Positions 8,414 through 17,076 are shown, counted from the first letter of the stretch. The stretch: 24,086 bases of DNA from an uncultured Oscillospiraceae bacterium (GCA_959596515.1 CAUFXR010000032.1:1-24086); one strand, 5' to 3'. A program made the numbers and translations. The notes: generated by a model not told the origin, from the letters alone.

Positions 8414-8576
8414 ACTGTTTTCACGGCTTTTTACGGATTTTTTGAGCTGTATAGGTGTTATCCCGCCGTAGGGCGTTATGTATCAAATCAAGCCTTTCGG
8501 TTGACCGGTTTACGCGTTTCGACAGAGGCTTAATGGTAGGACGGCAGCGATATTTTAGCAGCGGATTAGTTCACAT

Positions 8577-8592
8577 ATATTTTACAAAATAT
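8577..8592. promoter_or_regulatory. Palindrome upstream of the MarR promoter, candidate operator
   Basis: ATATTTT-AC-AAAATAT is a perfect 7-bp inverted repeat, 25 bp upstream of the -35. MarR proteins bind AT-rich palindromes of about this size near their own promoters, so it is a candidate autoregulatory site. An AT-rich palindrome of this length can also arise by chance. Confidence 0.4.
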
Positions 8593-8617
8593 CAATCATT
8601 TTAAATCGCTTGGTACC

Positions 8618-8646
8618 TTGAAATTTAATTTTTTTTCGTTTATAAT
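8618..8646 (+). promoter_or_regulatory. Sigma-A promoter of the MarR-ABC exporter operon
   Basis: TTGAAA (8618-8623), exactly 17 bp, then TATAAT (8641-8646). The TTG at 8618 is part of the -35 box and is not a translation start. Confidence 0.85.
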
Positions 8647-8677
8647 AGCGGTAAAATGTTCCGAAGGGGGAAGAACC

Positions 8678-9172
8678 ATGGTGCCAGGAAAGATCAGCGG
8701 GCCGCTGCCGGAAAGGATTATCGCGTATCTGGGAGCTTGCGGATATTTTCTGCACTATAAAATGGGAGAAAAGGCGGGAAGAAGACGTATTTTTACCGTT
8801 TTAAGCAAAGCGAAAGAATTGCCTCAGCGAGAACTGCAGGATATTTTGGGCATTTGTTCCGGGTCTCTCAGTGAAATCCTGGCCAAAATGGAGGCTGATG
8901 GTTTTCTGGAGAAGGCGAAGAGCAAAACCGATGGCCGGCAGTTGAATCTGCGTCTTACGGAAGCCGGAAAAAGGGAAGCTGTGGAGCAGGAAAAGGACTA
9001 TCAGCTCAGGGTTAGGAGAATGGTATCCTGCCTATCCAAAGAGGAACAGGAGGACCTTCTGAAAATGCTGACGGCATTAGCGGAATGTTGGTGGGATTTG
9101 GATAGGAATACGGAAAGTCAGGAAGCCTTAGTTGCTGAAGATAGCGTGGAAAGCCCAAAAAGCAACGAGTAG
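8678..9172 (+). CDS. MarR-family transcriptional regulator
   Basis: Probably represses the exporter genes that follow. It has 164 residues from ATG 8678, which has AAGGGGG about 8 nt upstream. The longer frame from 8618 is rejected because it starts inside the -35 box. A winged helix-turn-helix covers about 35-105, with the recognition region QRELQDILGICSGSLSEILAKME and the wing KAKSKTDGRQLNLRLTEAGK. Acidic helices at the C-terminus fit the dimerisation arms. The long N-terminal helix pairs with them in MarR dimers. The gene is 89 bp ahead of the first ABC gene with no terminator between. The ligand is unknown. Confidence 0.88.
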   Translation: MVPGKISGPLPERIIAYLGACGYFLHYKMGEKAGRRRIFTVLSKAKELPQRELQDILGICSGSLSEILAKMEADGFLEKAKSKTDGRQLNLRLTEAGKREAVEQEKDYQLRVRRMVSCLSKEEQEDLLKMLTALAECWWDLDRNTESQEALVAEDSVESPKSNE

Positions 9173-9261
9173 TGTTTATCGTTTTGGATGCGCGTGACAA
9201 GTAAGCGTGATAAACATTGCTCGTCCTTTTATTGAAGACTGGAAAGAGGGAATGATATGAC

Positions 9262-11004
9262 ATGATAAAAGAATTGGCAAAAAGCATTCGAGAATATAAA
9301 AAAGTATCTATCATGACGCCGCTTTTAGTTACCGTAGAGGTGATCATGGAATGTTTGATCCCGTTTATCATCGCCAACCTGGTGAATCAGATTAAAGCAG
9401 GATGTGAATTTTGGGTGATCGCTGTTTACGGACTGGTACTGCTGGTAATGGCGGGAATCTCTCTGCTGTTCGGCGCGTGGGCGGGTAGTACCTGTTCTAC
9501 CGCTTCCTGCGGGTTGGCTAAAAATCTGAGAAAGGATATGTTCTATAACATTCAGAACTTTTCCTTTGAGAATATCGATAAATTCTCCGCGTCATCCCTA
9601 GTTACCAGGTTGACTACCGATGTCACCAATGTGCAGATGGCCTACATGATGATTATCCGCATCGCGATTCGCTGTCCGCTGATGCTGATTTTCGCCTTTG
9701 TTATGGCCTTTGTCATAGGTGGCAAAATGGCGGCGATCTTCCTGTTCGTGGTGCCGGTGCTGGGCTTTGGTTTGTTTCTGGTAATCCGCAAGGTTTTGCC
9801 GCTTTTCAGAAGAGTGTTCAAGAAATACGACGCTTTGAACAGTTCCATTCAGGAAAATGTCAAAGGGATCCGTGTGGTAAAATCCTTTGTGCGGGAGGAC
9901 TACGAAAAAGAAAAATTCGGACGCGCGGCAGAGGATGTGTGCAATGACTTCACCCGTGCGGAGCGGATTTTGGCCATTAATAACCCCCTGATGCAGTTCT
10001 GCGTTTACTCAGTAATGGTCTTTGTGCTTTCTTTTGGTTCCTATACTATCATTACCTCCCAGGGCGTCGATTTGGACGTTGGACAGCTCTCCGCTCTGCT
10101 GACCTACAGCTTTATGATTCTTATGAGCCTGATGATGATTTCCATGGTGTTCGTGATGATTACTATGGCGGAAGAATCGGGAAAAAGAATCGCTGAGGTG
10201 CTGACTGAGGGCAGTACCCTTCACAATCCGGAAAATCCGCTGTACGACGTGAAAGATGGTTCGGTGGATTTTGATCAGGTCAGTTTTAAATATTCCAAAA
10301 CCACTGAACGGATGGCTCTCTCCGATATCGATTTACATATTAAATCTGGAGAAACCATCGGCATCATCGGTGGAACCGGATCATCCAAGTCCTCTCTGGT
10401 GCAGTTGATCTCCCGGCTGTATGATGTCACCGAGGGACGGGTACGCGTGGGCGGCGTGGACGTGAAAGACTATGATCTGGAAACCCTGCGGAATCAGGTG
10501 GCCATGGTGCTGCAAAAGAACGTGCTGTTTTCCGGAACAATCAAGGAAAACCTTAGATGGGGCAATGAGAACGCCACCGATGAAGAACTGGTTCACGCCT
10601 GTAAGCTTGCCCAGGCGGATGAGTTTGTCTCTCAGTTTCCCGATGGCTATGACACATACATCGAGCAGGGAGGCACCAACGTGTCCGGCGGGCAGAAGCA
10701 GAGACTTTGTATTGCCCGGGCTTTGCTGAAAAAGCCTAAAATTTTAATTTTGGACGACTCTACCAGCGCGGTGGATACCAAAACCGACGCATTGATCCGA
10801 AAGGCCATGCGGGAATTCATCCCGGAAACCACAAAAATTATCATCGCGCAGCGTACCGCTTCGGTGGAGGACGCGGATCGGATCATTGTTATGGAGGGCG
10901 GTAAGATCAATGGAATCGGCAGCCATCAGGAATTGATGGAACACAACGAGATTTACCGCGAAATTTATACTTCGCAGAATAAGGTAGGTGATCAGGATGC
11001 ATAA
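9262..11004 (+). CDS. ABC exporter half-transporter, degenerate ATP-site subunit
   Basis: First half of a probable heterodimeric exporter of the multidrug/lipid type (BmrCD, LmrCD, TM287/288 class). It has 580 residues: a six-helix type-1 exporter membrane domain to about 310 and an ATPase domain from about 330. Walker A is GGTGSSKSS (370-378), with Ser in place of the usual Gly before Lys. The Q-loop is Gln418 and the signature VSGGQ (474-478). Walker B ILILD is followed by Asp499 where the catalytic Glu should be, and the switch His is Gln530. The subunit therefore supplies the degenerate site while its signature serves the partner's active site. The ATG at 9262 is the only open start, because upstream ATGs hit stops at once. 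It overlaps the next gene by 8 bp. The substrate cannot be told. Confidence 0.93.
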   Translation: MIKELAKSIREYKKVSIMTPLLVTVEVIMECLIPFIIANLVNQIKAGCEFWVIAVYGLVLLVMAGISLLFGAWAGSTCSTASCGLAKNLRKDMFYNIQNFSFENIDKFSASSLVTRLTTDVTNVQMAYMMIIRIAIRCPLMLIFAFVMAFVIGGKMAAIFLFVVPVLGFGLFLVIRKVLPLFRRVFKKYDALNSSIQENVKGIRVVKSFVREDYEKEKFGRAAEDVCNDFTRAERILAINNPLMQFCVYSVMVFVLSFGSYTIITSQGVDLDVGQLSALLTYSFMILMSLMMISMVFVMITMAEESGKRIAEVLTEGSTLHNPENPLYDVKDGSVDFDQVSFKYSKTTERMALSDIDLHIKSGETIGIIGGTGSSKSSLVQLISRLYDVTEGRVRVGGVDVKDYDLETLRNQVAMVLQKNVLFSGTIKENLRWGNENATDEELVHACKLAQADEFVSQFPDGYDTYIEQGGTNVSGGQKQRLCIARALLKKPKILILDDSTSAVDTKTDALIRKAMREFIPETTKIIIAQRTASVEDADRIIVMEGGKINGIGSHQELMEHNEIYREIYTSQNKVGDQDA

Positions 11005-12889
11005 TCAAGCAAAGCCTCAGGGTACCATAAAACGGCTGATTAAGACCCTGTTTGGTTTCTATCCTAAGATGCTTCCTGTGACGCTGGTGTGCATTGTGTT
11101 CAGCGCTTTGATTTCCTCTATCCCGGCGATCTTTATGCAGAATGTCATCGCTTTAATTGAGACCAGCTGGCAAAATGGAGACTGGAACGCTGTGGGAGGA
11201 CAGATCCTCACCTTAGTGGGTATTTTGGTGGTCTTTTATGTGCTCGCCTTGACATCCACTACCTTGTTTACTCAGTTGATGGCGGTGATCACTCAGGGAT
11301 CATTGAAAAAGCTCAGAGAAAAAATGTTCAATACCATGCAGAGCTTGCCCATCAAATATTTTGATCAAAACAATCACGGCGATATCATGAGCCATTACAC
11401 CAACGATATCGATACCCTTCGCCAAATGGTATCCCAAAGCTTTCCGCAGCTTCTTACCACGGTGATCACTTCGCTGACGGTATTTTGCATCATGATTTAT
11501 TACAGCGTGTGGCTGGCTCTGGTCGTTGTGGCCGGTGTAGCGGTTATGCTTTTGATTACGAAAAAAGTTGGCGGAAGCTCGGCCAGACACTTTATCCGGC
11601 AGCAACAGGCTCTGGGTAAGGAAGAGGGCTTCATTGAGGAAATGATCAATGGCCAGAAAGTGGTTAAGGTGTTCTGCCATGAGGAGGAAAGCAAGGCGGA
11701 TTTTGACAAGATCAACGACATGCTGTTTACTGAGTCGGAAACCGCGAATAAGTACGCCAACACCTTGGGCCCGATTTTAAATAATATCGGCAATGTGCTG
11801 TATGTAGTGGTTGCTCTGGCCGGGGGCCTTCTGCTTCTGTCTGGGGTTCCGAATCTGAGCGTTTCCGGTTTGGCCCTCAGTATCAGCGTGGTGGTTCCTT
11901 TCCTGAATATGACCAAGCAGTTTGCCGGCGGCATCGGCCAGGTTTCCCATCAGATCAACTCGGTGGTCATGGGAATCGCCGGCGCGAAGCGAATTTTCGC
12001 TTTGCTGGACCAGCAGCCGGAATCCGATAATGGTTATGTGACTCTGGCCCAGGTCAAGGAGGAAAACGGCCAGCTGGTGGAAACCACAGAGCGTACCCAT
12101 ATATGGGCCTGGAGACATCCCCACCAGGCGGATGGAACGGTTACCTATACCCGGCTGACCGGCGATGTTCGGATGATGGACGTAGACTTCGGATATGAGG
12201 AAAATAAGATCGTACTCCATAATATCACCTTGTACGCCGAGCCTGGCCAGAAGGTAGCGTTTGTAGGCGCCACCGGCGCGGGCAAAACGACTATCACCAA
12301 TCTGCTGAACCGCTTTTATGATATCGCGGACGGTAAAATCCACTATGACGGAATTAACATCAATAAGATCAGAAAATCCGACCTGCGCCGGGCCATCGGT
12401 ATCGTGCTTCAGGATACGAACCTGTTCACCGGCACGGTCTTGGATAACATCCGTTATGGCCGGCTGGACGCCTCGGATGAGGATTGCATCGCGGCCGCTG
12501 AACGGGTAGGCGCGTCTGACTTTATTTCCAGACTTCCTAAGGGGTATCACACCCTGCTCACCGGCAACGGCGCTAATCTGTCTCAGGGCCAGCGCCAGCT
12601 ACTGGCAATCGCCAGAGCCGCTGTAGCGGATCCCCCGGTGATGATTCTCGATGAGGCTACCTCATCTATTGATACCCGTACCGAGGCCATTGTCCAGCGA
12701 GGCATGGACGCTTTGATGAAGGGACGGACCGTATTCGTGATCGCCCACCGGTTGTCCACGGTAAAAAATTCTGATGTGATTATGGTTCTGGAACATGGCC
12801 GCATTATTGAGCGGGGTACTCACGAAAAGCTGATCGAGGAAAAAGGAAAGTACTATCAGCTTTATACCGGTGCCTTTGAGCTGGAATAA
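10997..12889 (+). CDS. ABC exporter half-transporter, catalytic subunit
   Basis: Partner of the preceding gene. It has 630 residues from ATG 10997. The upstream TAGGTGATC is a long match to the 16S anti-Shine-Dalgarno, so I prefer this over GTG 10988. Membrane domain to about 330, then an ATPase domain with a canonical Walker A GATGAGKTT (424-432), catalytic Glu553 in VMILDE and switch His584 in VIAHRLS. Its signature is LSQGQ rather than LSGGQ, as expected for the half that completes the degenerate site. An insert of about 50 residues between the two domains (about 345-390, containing HIWAWRHPHQADG) is characteristic of this exporter subgroup. Translation is coupled to the first subunit by the ATGCATAA overlap. 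Confidence 0.93.
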   Translation: MHNQAKPQGTIKRLIKTLFGFYPKMLPVTLVCIVFSALISSIPAIFMQNVIALIETSWQNGDWNAVGGQILTLVGILVVFYVLALTSTTLFTQLMAVITQGSLKKLREKMFNTMQSLPIKYFDQNNHGDIMSHYTNDIDTLRQMVSQSFPQLLTTVITSLTVFCIMIYYSVWLALVVVAGVAVMLLITKKVGGSSARHFIRQQQALGKEEGFIEEMINGQKVVKVFCHEEESKADFDKINDMLFTESETANKYANTLGPILNNIGNVLYVVVALAGGLLLLSGVPNLSVSGLALSISVVVPFLNMTKQFAGGIGQVSHQINSVVMGIAGAKRIFALLDQQPESDNGYVTLAQVKEENGQLVETTERTHIWAWRHPHQADGTVTYTRLTGDVRMMDVDFGYEENKIVLHNITLYAEPGQKVAFVGATGAGKTTITNLLNRFYDIADGKIHYDGININKIRKSDLRRAIGIVLQDTNLFTGTVLDNIRYGRLDASDEDCIAAAERVGASDFISRLPKGYHTLLTGNGANLSQGQRQLLAIARAAVADPPVMILDEATSSIDTRTEAIVQRGMDALMKGRTVFVIAHRLSTVKNSDVIMVLEHGRIIERGTHEKLIEEKGKYYQLYTGAFELE

Positions 12890-12937
12890 AGACCCTAAGA
12901 GGGCGACGCGCCCCGCGGGGCTTGATGAGAGAAAAAC

Positions 12938-13009
12938 GGGAAAGGCCCGTCGAGTTGAAAACGGCCGCTGTCAGCAGACGGCGGCCGTTTCTTCAGACGG
13001 GCCTTTCCC
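12938..13009 (+). terminator. Nested double inverted repeat after the exporter operon
   Basis: The outer arms GGGAAAGGCCCGTC (12938-12951) and GACGGGCCTTTCCC (12996-13009) match perfectly over 14 bp. Inside them, 12959-12972 pairs with 12977-12990 over 14 bp with one G-T, loop AGCA. The inner arm is followed by TTTCTT, a weak terminator tail. It may end the exporter transcript or form a stable 3' structure. An open frame, 12870-13142 (GTG start, no ribosome site), runs through it. Its last 45 residues (IRWSEDGKIAWLEEFGCDID...) look protein-like, but I cannot support a gene. Confidence 0.65.
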
Positions 13010-13195
13010 TTTGCTGATCCGCTGGTCTGAAGACGGAAAAATTGCGTGGCTAGAGGAGTTCGGCTGTGACATCGATTGGTATAATCCTTACGCGCTGGGA
13101 CCGATTCCTAGCTTCAAAAAGGAAACTGCCCCTTGGTTTTAAAGAGGGCTTTTCCGAAAGGCTCTTCCGAGCTTTTCCCAAGGTGAAATTTGTGC

Positions 13196-13201
13196 TATAA
13201 T
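13196..13201 (+). promoter_or_regulatory. Candidate -10 of prmA
   Basis: A perfect TATAAT lies 136 bp before the prmA start. No good -35 is visible at 16-18 bp (TTTTCC at 13173-13178), so it is only a candidate. Confidence 0.4.
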
Positions 13202-13336
13202 AACCTGGTAACACGCGCGGCGGATCAATGGAATCCTGGTGAGTTTTCAAAATCGCTGTTATCGCTGATTAGTGCTTTTGTGTTTCAGAACTTTCATGGA
13301 CGTTAAAATGAAAACAGAGGAAAAGAGGAATCCCCG

Positions 13337-14257
13337 ATGGAATGGACGGAGATTATTTTAAAGGTACCGGCTGCTCAGCTGGAGCAAGCGTCAGATATCG
13401 CTCAAATGGCCGCGGACGGCGGTATTTACGTGGAGGATTATTCCAATTTGGAGGAGGAAGCCCGGGAGATCGCCCATATTGATTTAATCGACGAGGACCT
13501 GCTGGCGAAGGACCGGGAGCACGGTCTGGTGCACCTTTATATCAGCCCGGAAGAGAATCCAAAAGAGGCGCTGGCTTTTTTACGGGAGCGGTGCGCCGGC
13601 GAGGGACTTGACTGTGAGTTTTCCGTGGAGAGCTGCGTGGAGGAGGATTGGATCAATAACTGGAAGCAGTATTTTCACCCGATCCCGGTAGGGGAGAAGC
13701 TGCTGATCCGCCCTACCTGGGAAGAAATCTACGATTCCCAGGGCAGGACAGTGCTTCATTTGGAGCCGGGGCTGGCTTTCGGCACCGGTACCCACGAAAC
13801 CACTCGCCTTTGTCTGGAACTTTTGGAAAAATATCTGAGACCCGGTATGAGCCTGCTGGATGTGGGATGCGGCAGCGGTATCCTGGCGGTGGCTGGGTTG
13901 CTGCTGGGAGCGGAAAAGGCGGTAGGAGTGGATATTGATCCTCTGGCGGTAAAGACCGCCAGAGAAAACGCCCAGACTAATGGTGTAGAAGAAAAATTTC
14001 AGGGGATCTGCGGTAATCTGACAGATCAGGTGACCGGGAAATATGAGCTGGTGGTGGCCAATATCGTGGCGGATGTGATTATCCTGCTGACCAAAGATAT
14101 TGAGCAGTATTTGAATCCGGACAGTGTTTATCTGATGAGCGGTATTATCGATACCCGTGTGCGGGAAGTCCGAGAGGCGTTGGAATCCCGGTTTACGATC
14201 CTTGAGGAGCGTCAGGAAAAAGGATGGTACGCTTTGGCGGCGAGGCGGAAAGCCTAA
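13337..14257 (+). CDS. prmA: Ribosomal protein L11 methyltransferase PrmA
   Basis: Cytoplasmic SAM-dependent enzyme that trimethylates ribosomal protein L11. It has 306 residues, the usual length. The N-terminal substrate-recognition domain covers about 1-100, then the family hallmark NNWKQYFHPIPVGEKLLIRP (107-126) and LEPGLAFGTGTHETT (142-156). The SAM site is DVGCGSG (175-181) with VDIDP, and the catalytic-side motif is NIVADVI. ATG 13337 has purine-rich GAGGAA upstream. It is transcribed alone and ends toward the serA terminator. RNA methyltransferase genes that often follow prmA are absent here. Confidence 0.96.
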   Translation: MEWTEIILKVPAAQLEQASDIAQMAADGGIYVEDYSNLEEEAREIAHIDLIDEDLLAKDREHGLVHLYISPEENPKEALAFLRERCAGEGLDCEFSVESCVEEDWINNWKQYFHPIPVGEKLLIRPTWEEIYDSQGRTVLHLEPGLAFGTGTHETTRLCLELLEKYLRPGMSLLDVGCGSGILAVAGLLLGAEKAVGVDIDPLAVKTARENAQTNGVEEKFQGICGNLTDQVTGKYELVVANIVADVIILLTKDIEQYLNPDSVYLMSGIIDTRVREVREALESRFTILEERQEKGWYALAARRKA

Positions 14258-14306
14258 GAGCCGGGAACGGAAAAGGAAATTGGACCGGTTGAAGATCCTT
14301 GTAGGT

Positions 14307-14538
14307 TCTGCCGGAGGGCCTGGAGACCGAGCTCTTAAAATAAACCAGAGAGCCTGGCGGCCCAAGTTCTTAAAATAAACCGGAGAGTTTGGCGGTCCGA
14401 GTTCTTAAAATATGCTGGAGAGCTTGGCGGTCCGGGTTCTTAAAATATGCCGAAGAGCCTGGCAGTCCGAGCCCTTAAAATATGCCGGAGAGCCTGGCGG
14501 CTCGGGTTCTTAAAATATGCTGAAGAGCCTTTAAAAAT
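14307..14538 (+). repeat. 35-bp tandem repeat array, six copies plus a partial
   Basis: Copies begin at 14307, 14342, 14377, 14412, 14447 and 14482, exactly 35 bp apart with no indels; a seventh is cut short at 14538. Each has a core GGAGAGCCTGGCGG-like block, a CCGRGTTC-like block and ends CTTAAAAT. Substitutions are scattered between copies, so the array is not brand new. It fills the gap between prmA and the shared terminator and has no gene. Confidence 0.93.
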
Positions 14539-14553
14539 AAAAGTTTGTATGCA

Positions 14554-14584
14554 AAAACGCCGCGGCATCTGCCCGCGGCGTTTT
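14554..14584. terminator. Bidirectional terminator between prmA and serA
   Basis: Perfect 12-bp stem AAAACGCCGCGG / CCGCGGCGTTTT with a 7-nt loop, T-rich on both sides when read from either strand. It can stop prmA on the plus strand and serC-serA on the minus strand. The gap continues to 14666 without other signals. Confidence 0.9.
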
Positions 14585-14666
14585 CTTCTTATCTTTATTT
14601 TCCCTAGCTTCTTGTGAAGCTGGAAGCCAGAGCCTCTGGGTGAAGTTTCCTGAGGTTTAAGCGGGA

Positions 14667-15836
14667 TTAAGCGGGAATTACACGAATGCGGATAATTCCC
14701 TCAGAATCCATCAGAGATTCCAGGGCATCCTGACTCACCTGGCCGGCGCAGTCCAGAACCGTGTAGGCTACATCCTTGCGGGATTTGCTCTGCATATTCT
14801 CGATATTTACACCTTTGTCGGAGAGCAGCTTGGTCACCTGGCTTAGCATGGAGGGAATATTTTTGTGGAACACGCAAACTCTGGAGCAGCCGTCCACTCG
14901 GGGGGAAGAAAGAGCCGGGAAGTTGACGGAATTGATGATATTGCCGTCGGAAAGATAGGCCATCAGCTCGTCGGCGGCCATTCTGGCGCAGTTGTCCTCA
15001 GACTCAGGAGTAGAGGCGCCCAGATGAGGAATCGCGATGATACCGTCGATGCCCAACAGGTCATCAGAAGGAAAGTCGGTGACATAGGCGGCAACCTTGC
15101 CGGATTGTACCGCGGCGACTACGTCGGTAGAGTTAACCAAGCCGCCTCTGGCAAAGTTCAGAATCCGCACGCCGTCCTTCATTTTGGCGATAGAATCCTT
15201 ATTGATCATATTCTTAGTATCCGGAGTCTGAGGAACATGGACGGTGATATAATCGCAGGTTTCAAAAATATCGTCCAGGGTCAGACTGTGTTTTACCGCT
15301 CTGGAAAGGCCCCAAGCAGAATCCACAGAGATATAGGGATCGTAACCGTGAACCTCCATGCCCAGGCTTCTGGCGGCGTTGGCCACCAGGATACCGATCG
15401 CGCCCAGGCCGATAACGCCCAGCTTTTTGCCCTTGATTTCAGGACCGACAAAAGCGCTCTTGCCTTTTTCCACGGCCTTTCCGACCGCGTCTCCCTGGCC
15501 TTTCAGGCCCTGAGCCCAGGCCATACCCTGGGCGACTTTACGGGAAGAAATCAGCAATCCGGCAAGGACCAGTTCCTTTACCGCATTGGCGTTGGCGCCA
15601 GGAGTGTTAAAAACCACAATACCCTTTTCTGTGCACTGATCCACTGGGATGTTGTTAACGCCCGCACCGGCCCTGGCGATGGCCAGCAGGCTTTTGGGCA
15701 TCTCCATTTCATGCATGGACGCGGAACGCACCATGATGCCCTGGGGATTTTCAACAGCGTCACCGTACTGATACTCGTCGGTAAAACGCTCCAAACCGGT
15801 TTTGGAAATTTTATTTAAAGTTAAGATATCATACAT
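14667..15836 (-). CDS. serA: D-3-phosphoglycerate dehydrogenase SerA
   Basis: First committed step of serine synthesis: oxidises 3-phosphoglycerate to 3-phosphohydroxypyruvate with NAD+. It has 389 residues, the short clostridial form with one C-terminal ACT domain (about 317-389) that may bind serine. The NAD-binding Rossmann motif is GLGAIG (143-148). The catalytic Arg230 (NFARGG) and His271 (PHLGAST) are present. The position of the catalytic Glu in other members appears to be Asp258 (FPSDD). GGGAG lies 10 nt before the ATG. It is the second gene of the operon, 89 bp after serC, ending at the bidirectional terminator. Confidence 0.95.
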   Translation of the reverse strand: MYDILTLNKISKTGLERFTDEYQYGDAVENPQGIMVRSASMHEMEMPKSLLAIARAGAGVNNIPVDQCTEKGIVVFNTPGANANAVKELVLAGLLISSRKVAQGMAWAQGLKGQGDAVGKAVEKGKSAFVGPEIKGKKLGVIGLGAIGILVANAARSLGMEVHGYDPYISVDSAWGLSRAVKHSLTLDDIFETCDYITVHVPQTPDTKNMINKDSIAKMKDGVRILNFARGGLVNSTDVVAAVQSGKVAAYVTDFPSDDLLGIDGIIAIPHLGASTPESEDNCARMAADELMAYLSDGNIINSVNFPALSSPRVDGCSRVCVFHKNIPSMLSQVTKLLSDKGVNIENMQSKSRKDVAYTVLDCAGQVSQDALESLMDSEGIIRIRVIPA

Positions 15837-15925
15837 AATTTTATGCTCCCTTTCTGAAAGGAAATGGAAAGCGGGCGGTTCACCGGCTTCCCTTTCTCGG
15901 TTTCTGCAGGCTTATGAATTTGAGT

Positions 15926-17011
15926 TTACAGGTTGGCGGCCTCAAATTCCTTCATGAAAGCTACCAGCTTTTCCACGCCCTCGATGGGCATGGCGTTGTA
16001 GATAGAAGCTCTCATGCCGCCAACACTTCTGTGACCTTTGATGTTGACGAAATCGTGAGCCGTGGCTTCTTTAACAAATTTAGCGTCCAGCTCCTCATTG
16101 CCGGTGATGAAAGGCACATTCATCAGAGAACGATCTTCCGGCACTACAGTGCCCTTAAACAGTTTGGAACTATCCAGGAAATCATACAGAACCTTGGCCT
16201 TCTTCTCGTTCAGCTCTTTCATTTTTTCCAGGCCGCCGATGTCGTTTTTGATCCACTCCAGCACCAACTTGCAGATATAGATCGCGTAGCAGGGCGGGGT
16301 GTTGAACATGGAATCGTTGTCAGCGTGGATCTGATAGTTGAACATAGTGGGGGTAAAATCCTTAGCGTGACCGATCAGATCCTCGCGGATAATCACCACC
16401 GTTAAGCCGGCAGGACCCATATTCTTCTGAGCGCCAGCGTACAGCAGGCCGAATTTGCTCACGTCGATGGGTTCGGACAGGATGCAGGAGGAAATATCAG
16501 CAACAAGAGAAACATTTCCGGTTTCCGGCAGGGTATTCCACTTGGTGCCGTAAATGGTGTTATTCATGCAGATGTGGAAGTAATCCGCGTCTTTGGTAAA
16601 GGTAGCGGGATCCAGCTTGGGTATGTAAGAGAAGGTCTTATCCTTAGAGGAGGCCACCACATTGGCCTCACCGTAACGGGCGGCCTCTTTATAGGCTTTG
16701 GTAGCCCACTGGCCGGTGAGCACGAAATCCGCTTTGCCGGAGCCGGTCATCAGATTCAGGGGAACCATGGCGAACTGGGAGGAAGCGCCGCCCTGTAAAA
16801 AGAGCACTTTATAATTATCCGGAATGCTCATTACTTCGCGAAGAAGGCTTTCCGTTTCCTTAATAATACCGTCATAGACCTTGGAACGGTGGGACATTTC
16901 CATAACAGATTGGCCGCTGCCGTGATAATCCAGCATTTCATCAGCGGCGGTCCGCAGAACTTTTTCCGGCAGCATGGAAGGGCCGGCAGAAAAATTATAA
17001 ACCCGTTTCAT
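15926..17011 (-). CDS. serC: Phosphoserine aminotransferase SerC
   Basis: PLP enzyme converting 3-phosphohydroxypyruvate and glutamate to phosphoserine. It has 361 residues, the family length. The N-terminal NFSAGPSMLP is a SerC hallmark, with HRSK for phosphate binding, Asp172 (ADISS) near the PLP ring nitrogen and the PLP lysine Lys196 in AGAQKN. GGAGG lies 7-8 nt upstream of the ATG. It is the first gene of serC-serA, behind a strong minus-strand promoter. serB is not present in the window. Confidence 0.96.
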   Translation of the reverse strand: MKRVYNFSAGPSMLPEKVLRTAADEMLDYHGSGQSVMEMSHRSKVYDGIIKETESLLREVMSIPDNYKVLFLQGGASSQFAMVPLNLMTGSGKADFVLTGQWATKAYKEAARYGEANVVASSKDKTFSYIPKLDPATFTKDADYFHICMNNTIYGTKWNTLPETGNVSLVADISSCILSEPIDVSKFGLLYAGAQKNMGPAGLTVVIIREDLIGHAKDFTPTMFNYQIHADNDSMFNTPPCYAIYICKLVLEWIKNDIGGLEKMKELNEKKAKVLYDFLDSSKLFKGTVVPEDRSLMNVPFITGNEELDAKFVKEATAHDFVNIKGHRSVGGMRASIYNAMPIEGVEKLVAFMKEFEAANL

Positions 17012-17047
17012 TTCATGACCTCCAAAATGTAGTAGTAATTAACTTTT

Positions 17048-17076
17048 ATTATAAATCTTTATGATAGGATAGTCAA
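17048..17076 (-). promoter_or_regulatory. Sigma-A promoter of serC-serA
   Basis: Read on the minus strand: TTGACT (17076-17071), 17 bp, TATAAT (17053-17048). It is nearly consensus. No T-box or other leader fits in the remaining 36 nt before serC. Confidence 0.88.

Noticed and set aside
8618..8677. Extended N-terminus of the MarR protein starting at TTG 8618
   Set aside because: This TTG is the -35 element, and TATAAT lies inside the would-be coding part. ATG 8678 has a good ribosome site.
12870..13142. Small protein of 90 codons after the exporter operon
   Set aside because: It has no ribosome site, overlaps the exporter gene, and is crossed by a nested inverted repeat. The C-terminal part is listed as a finding only.
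14865..15818. Plus-strand frame of 317 codons antisense to serA
   Set aside because: SerA on the minus strand has all family motifs and a ribosome site. The plus frame is its shadow.
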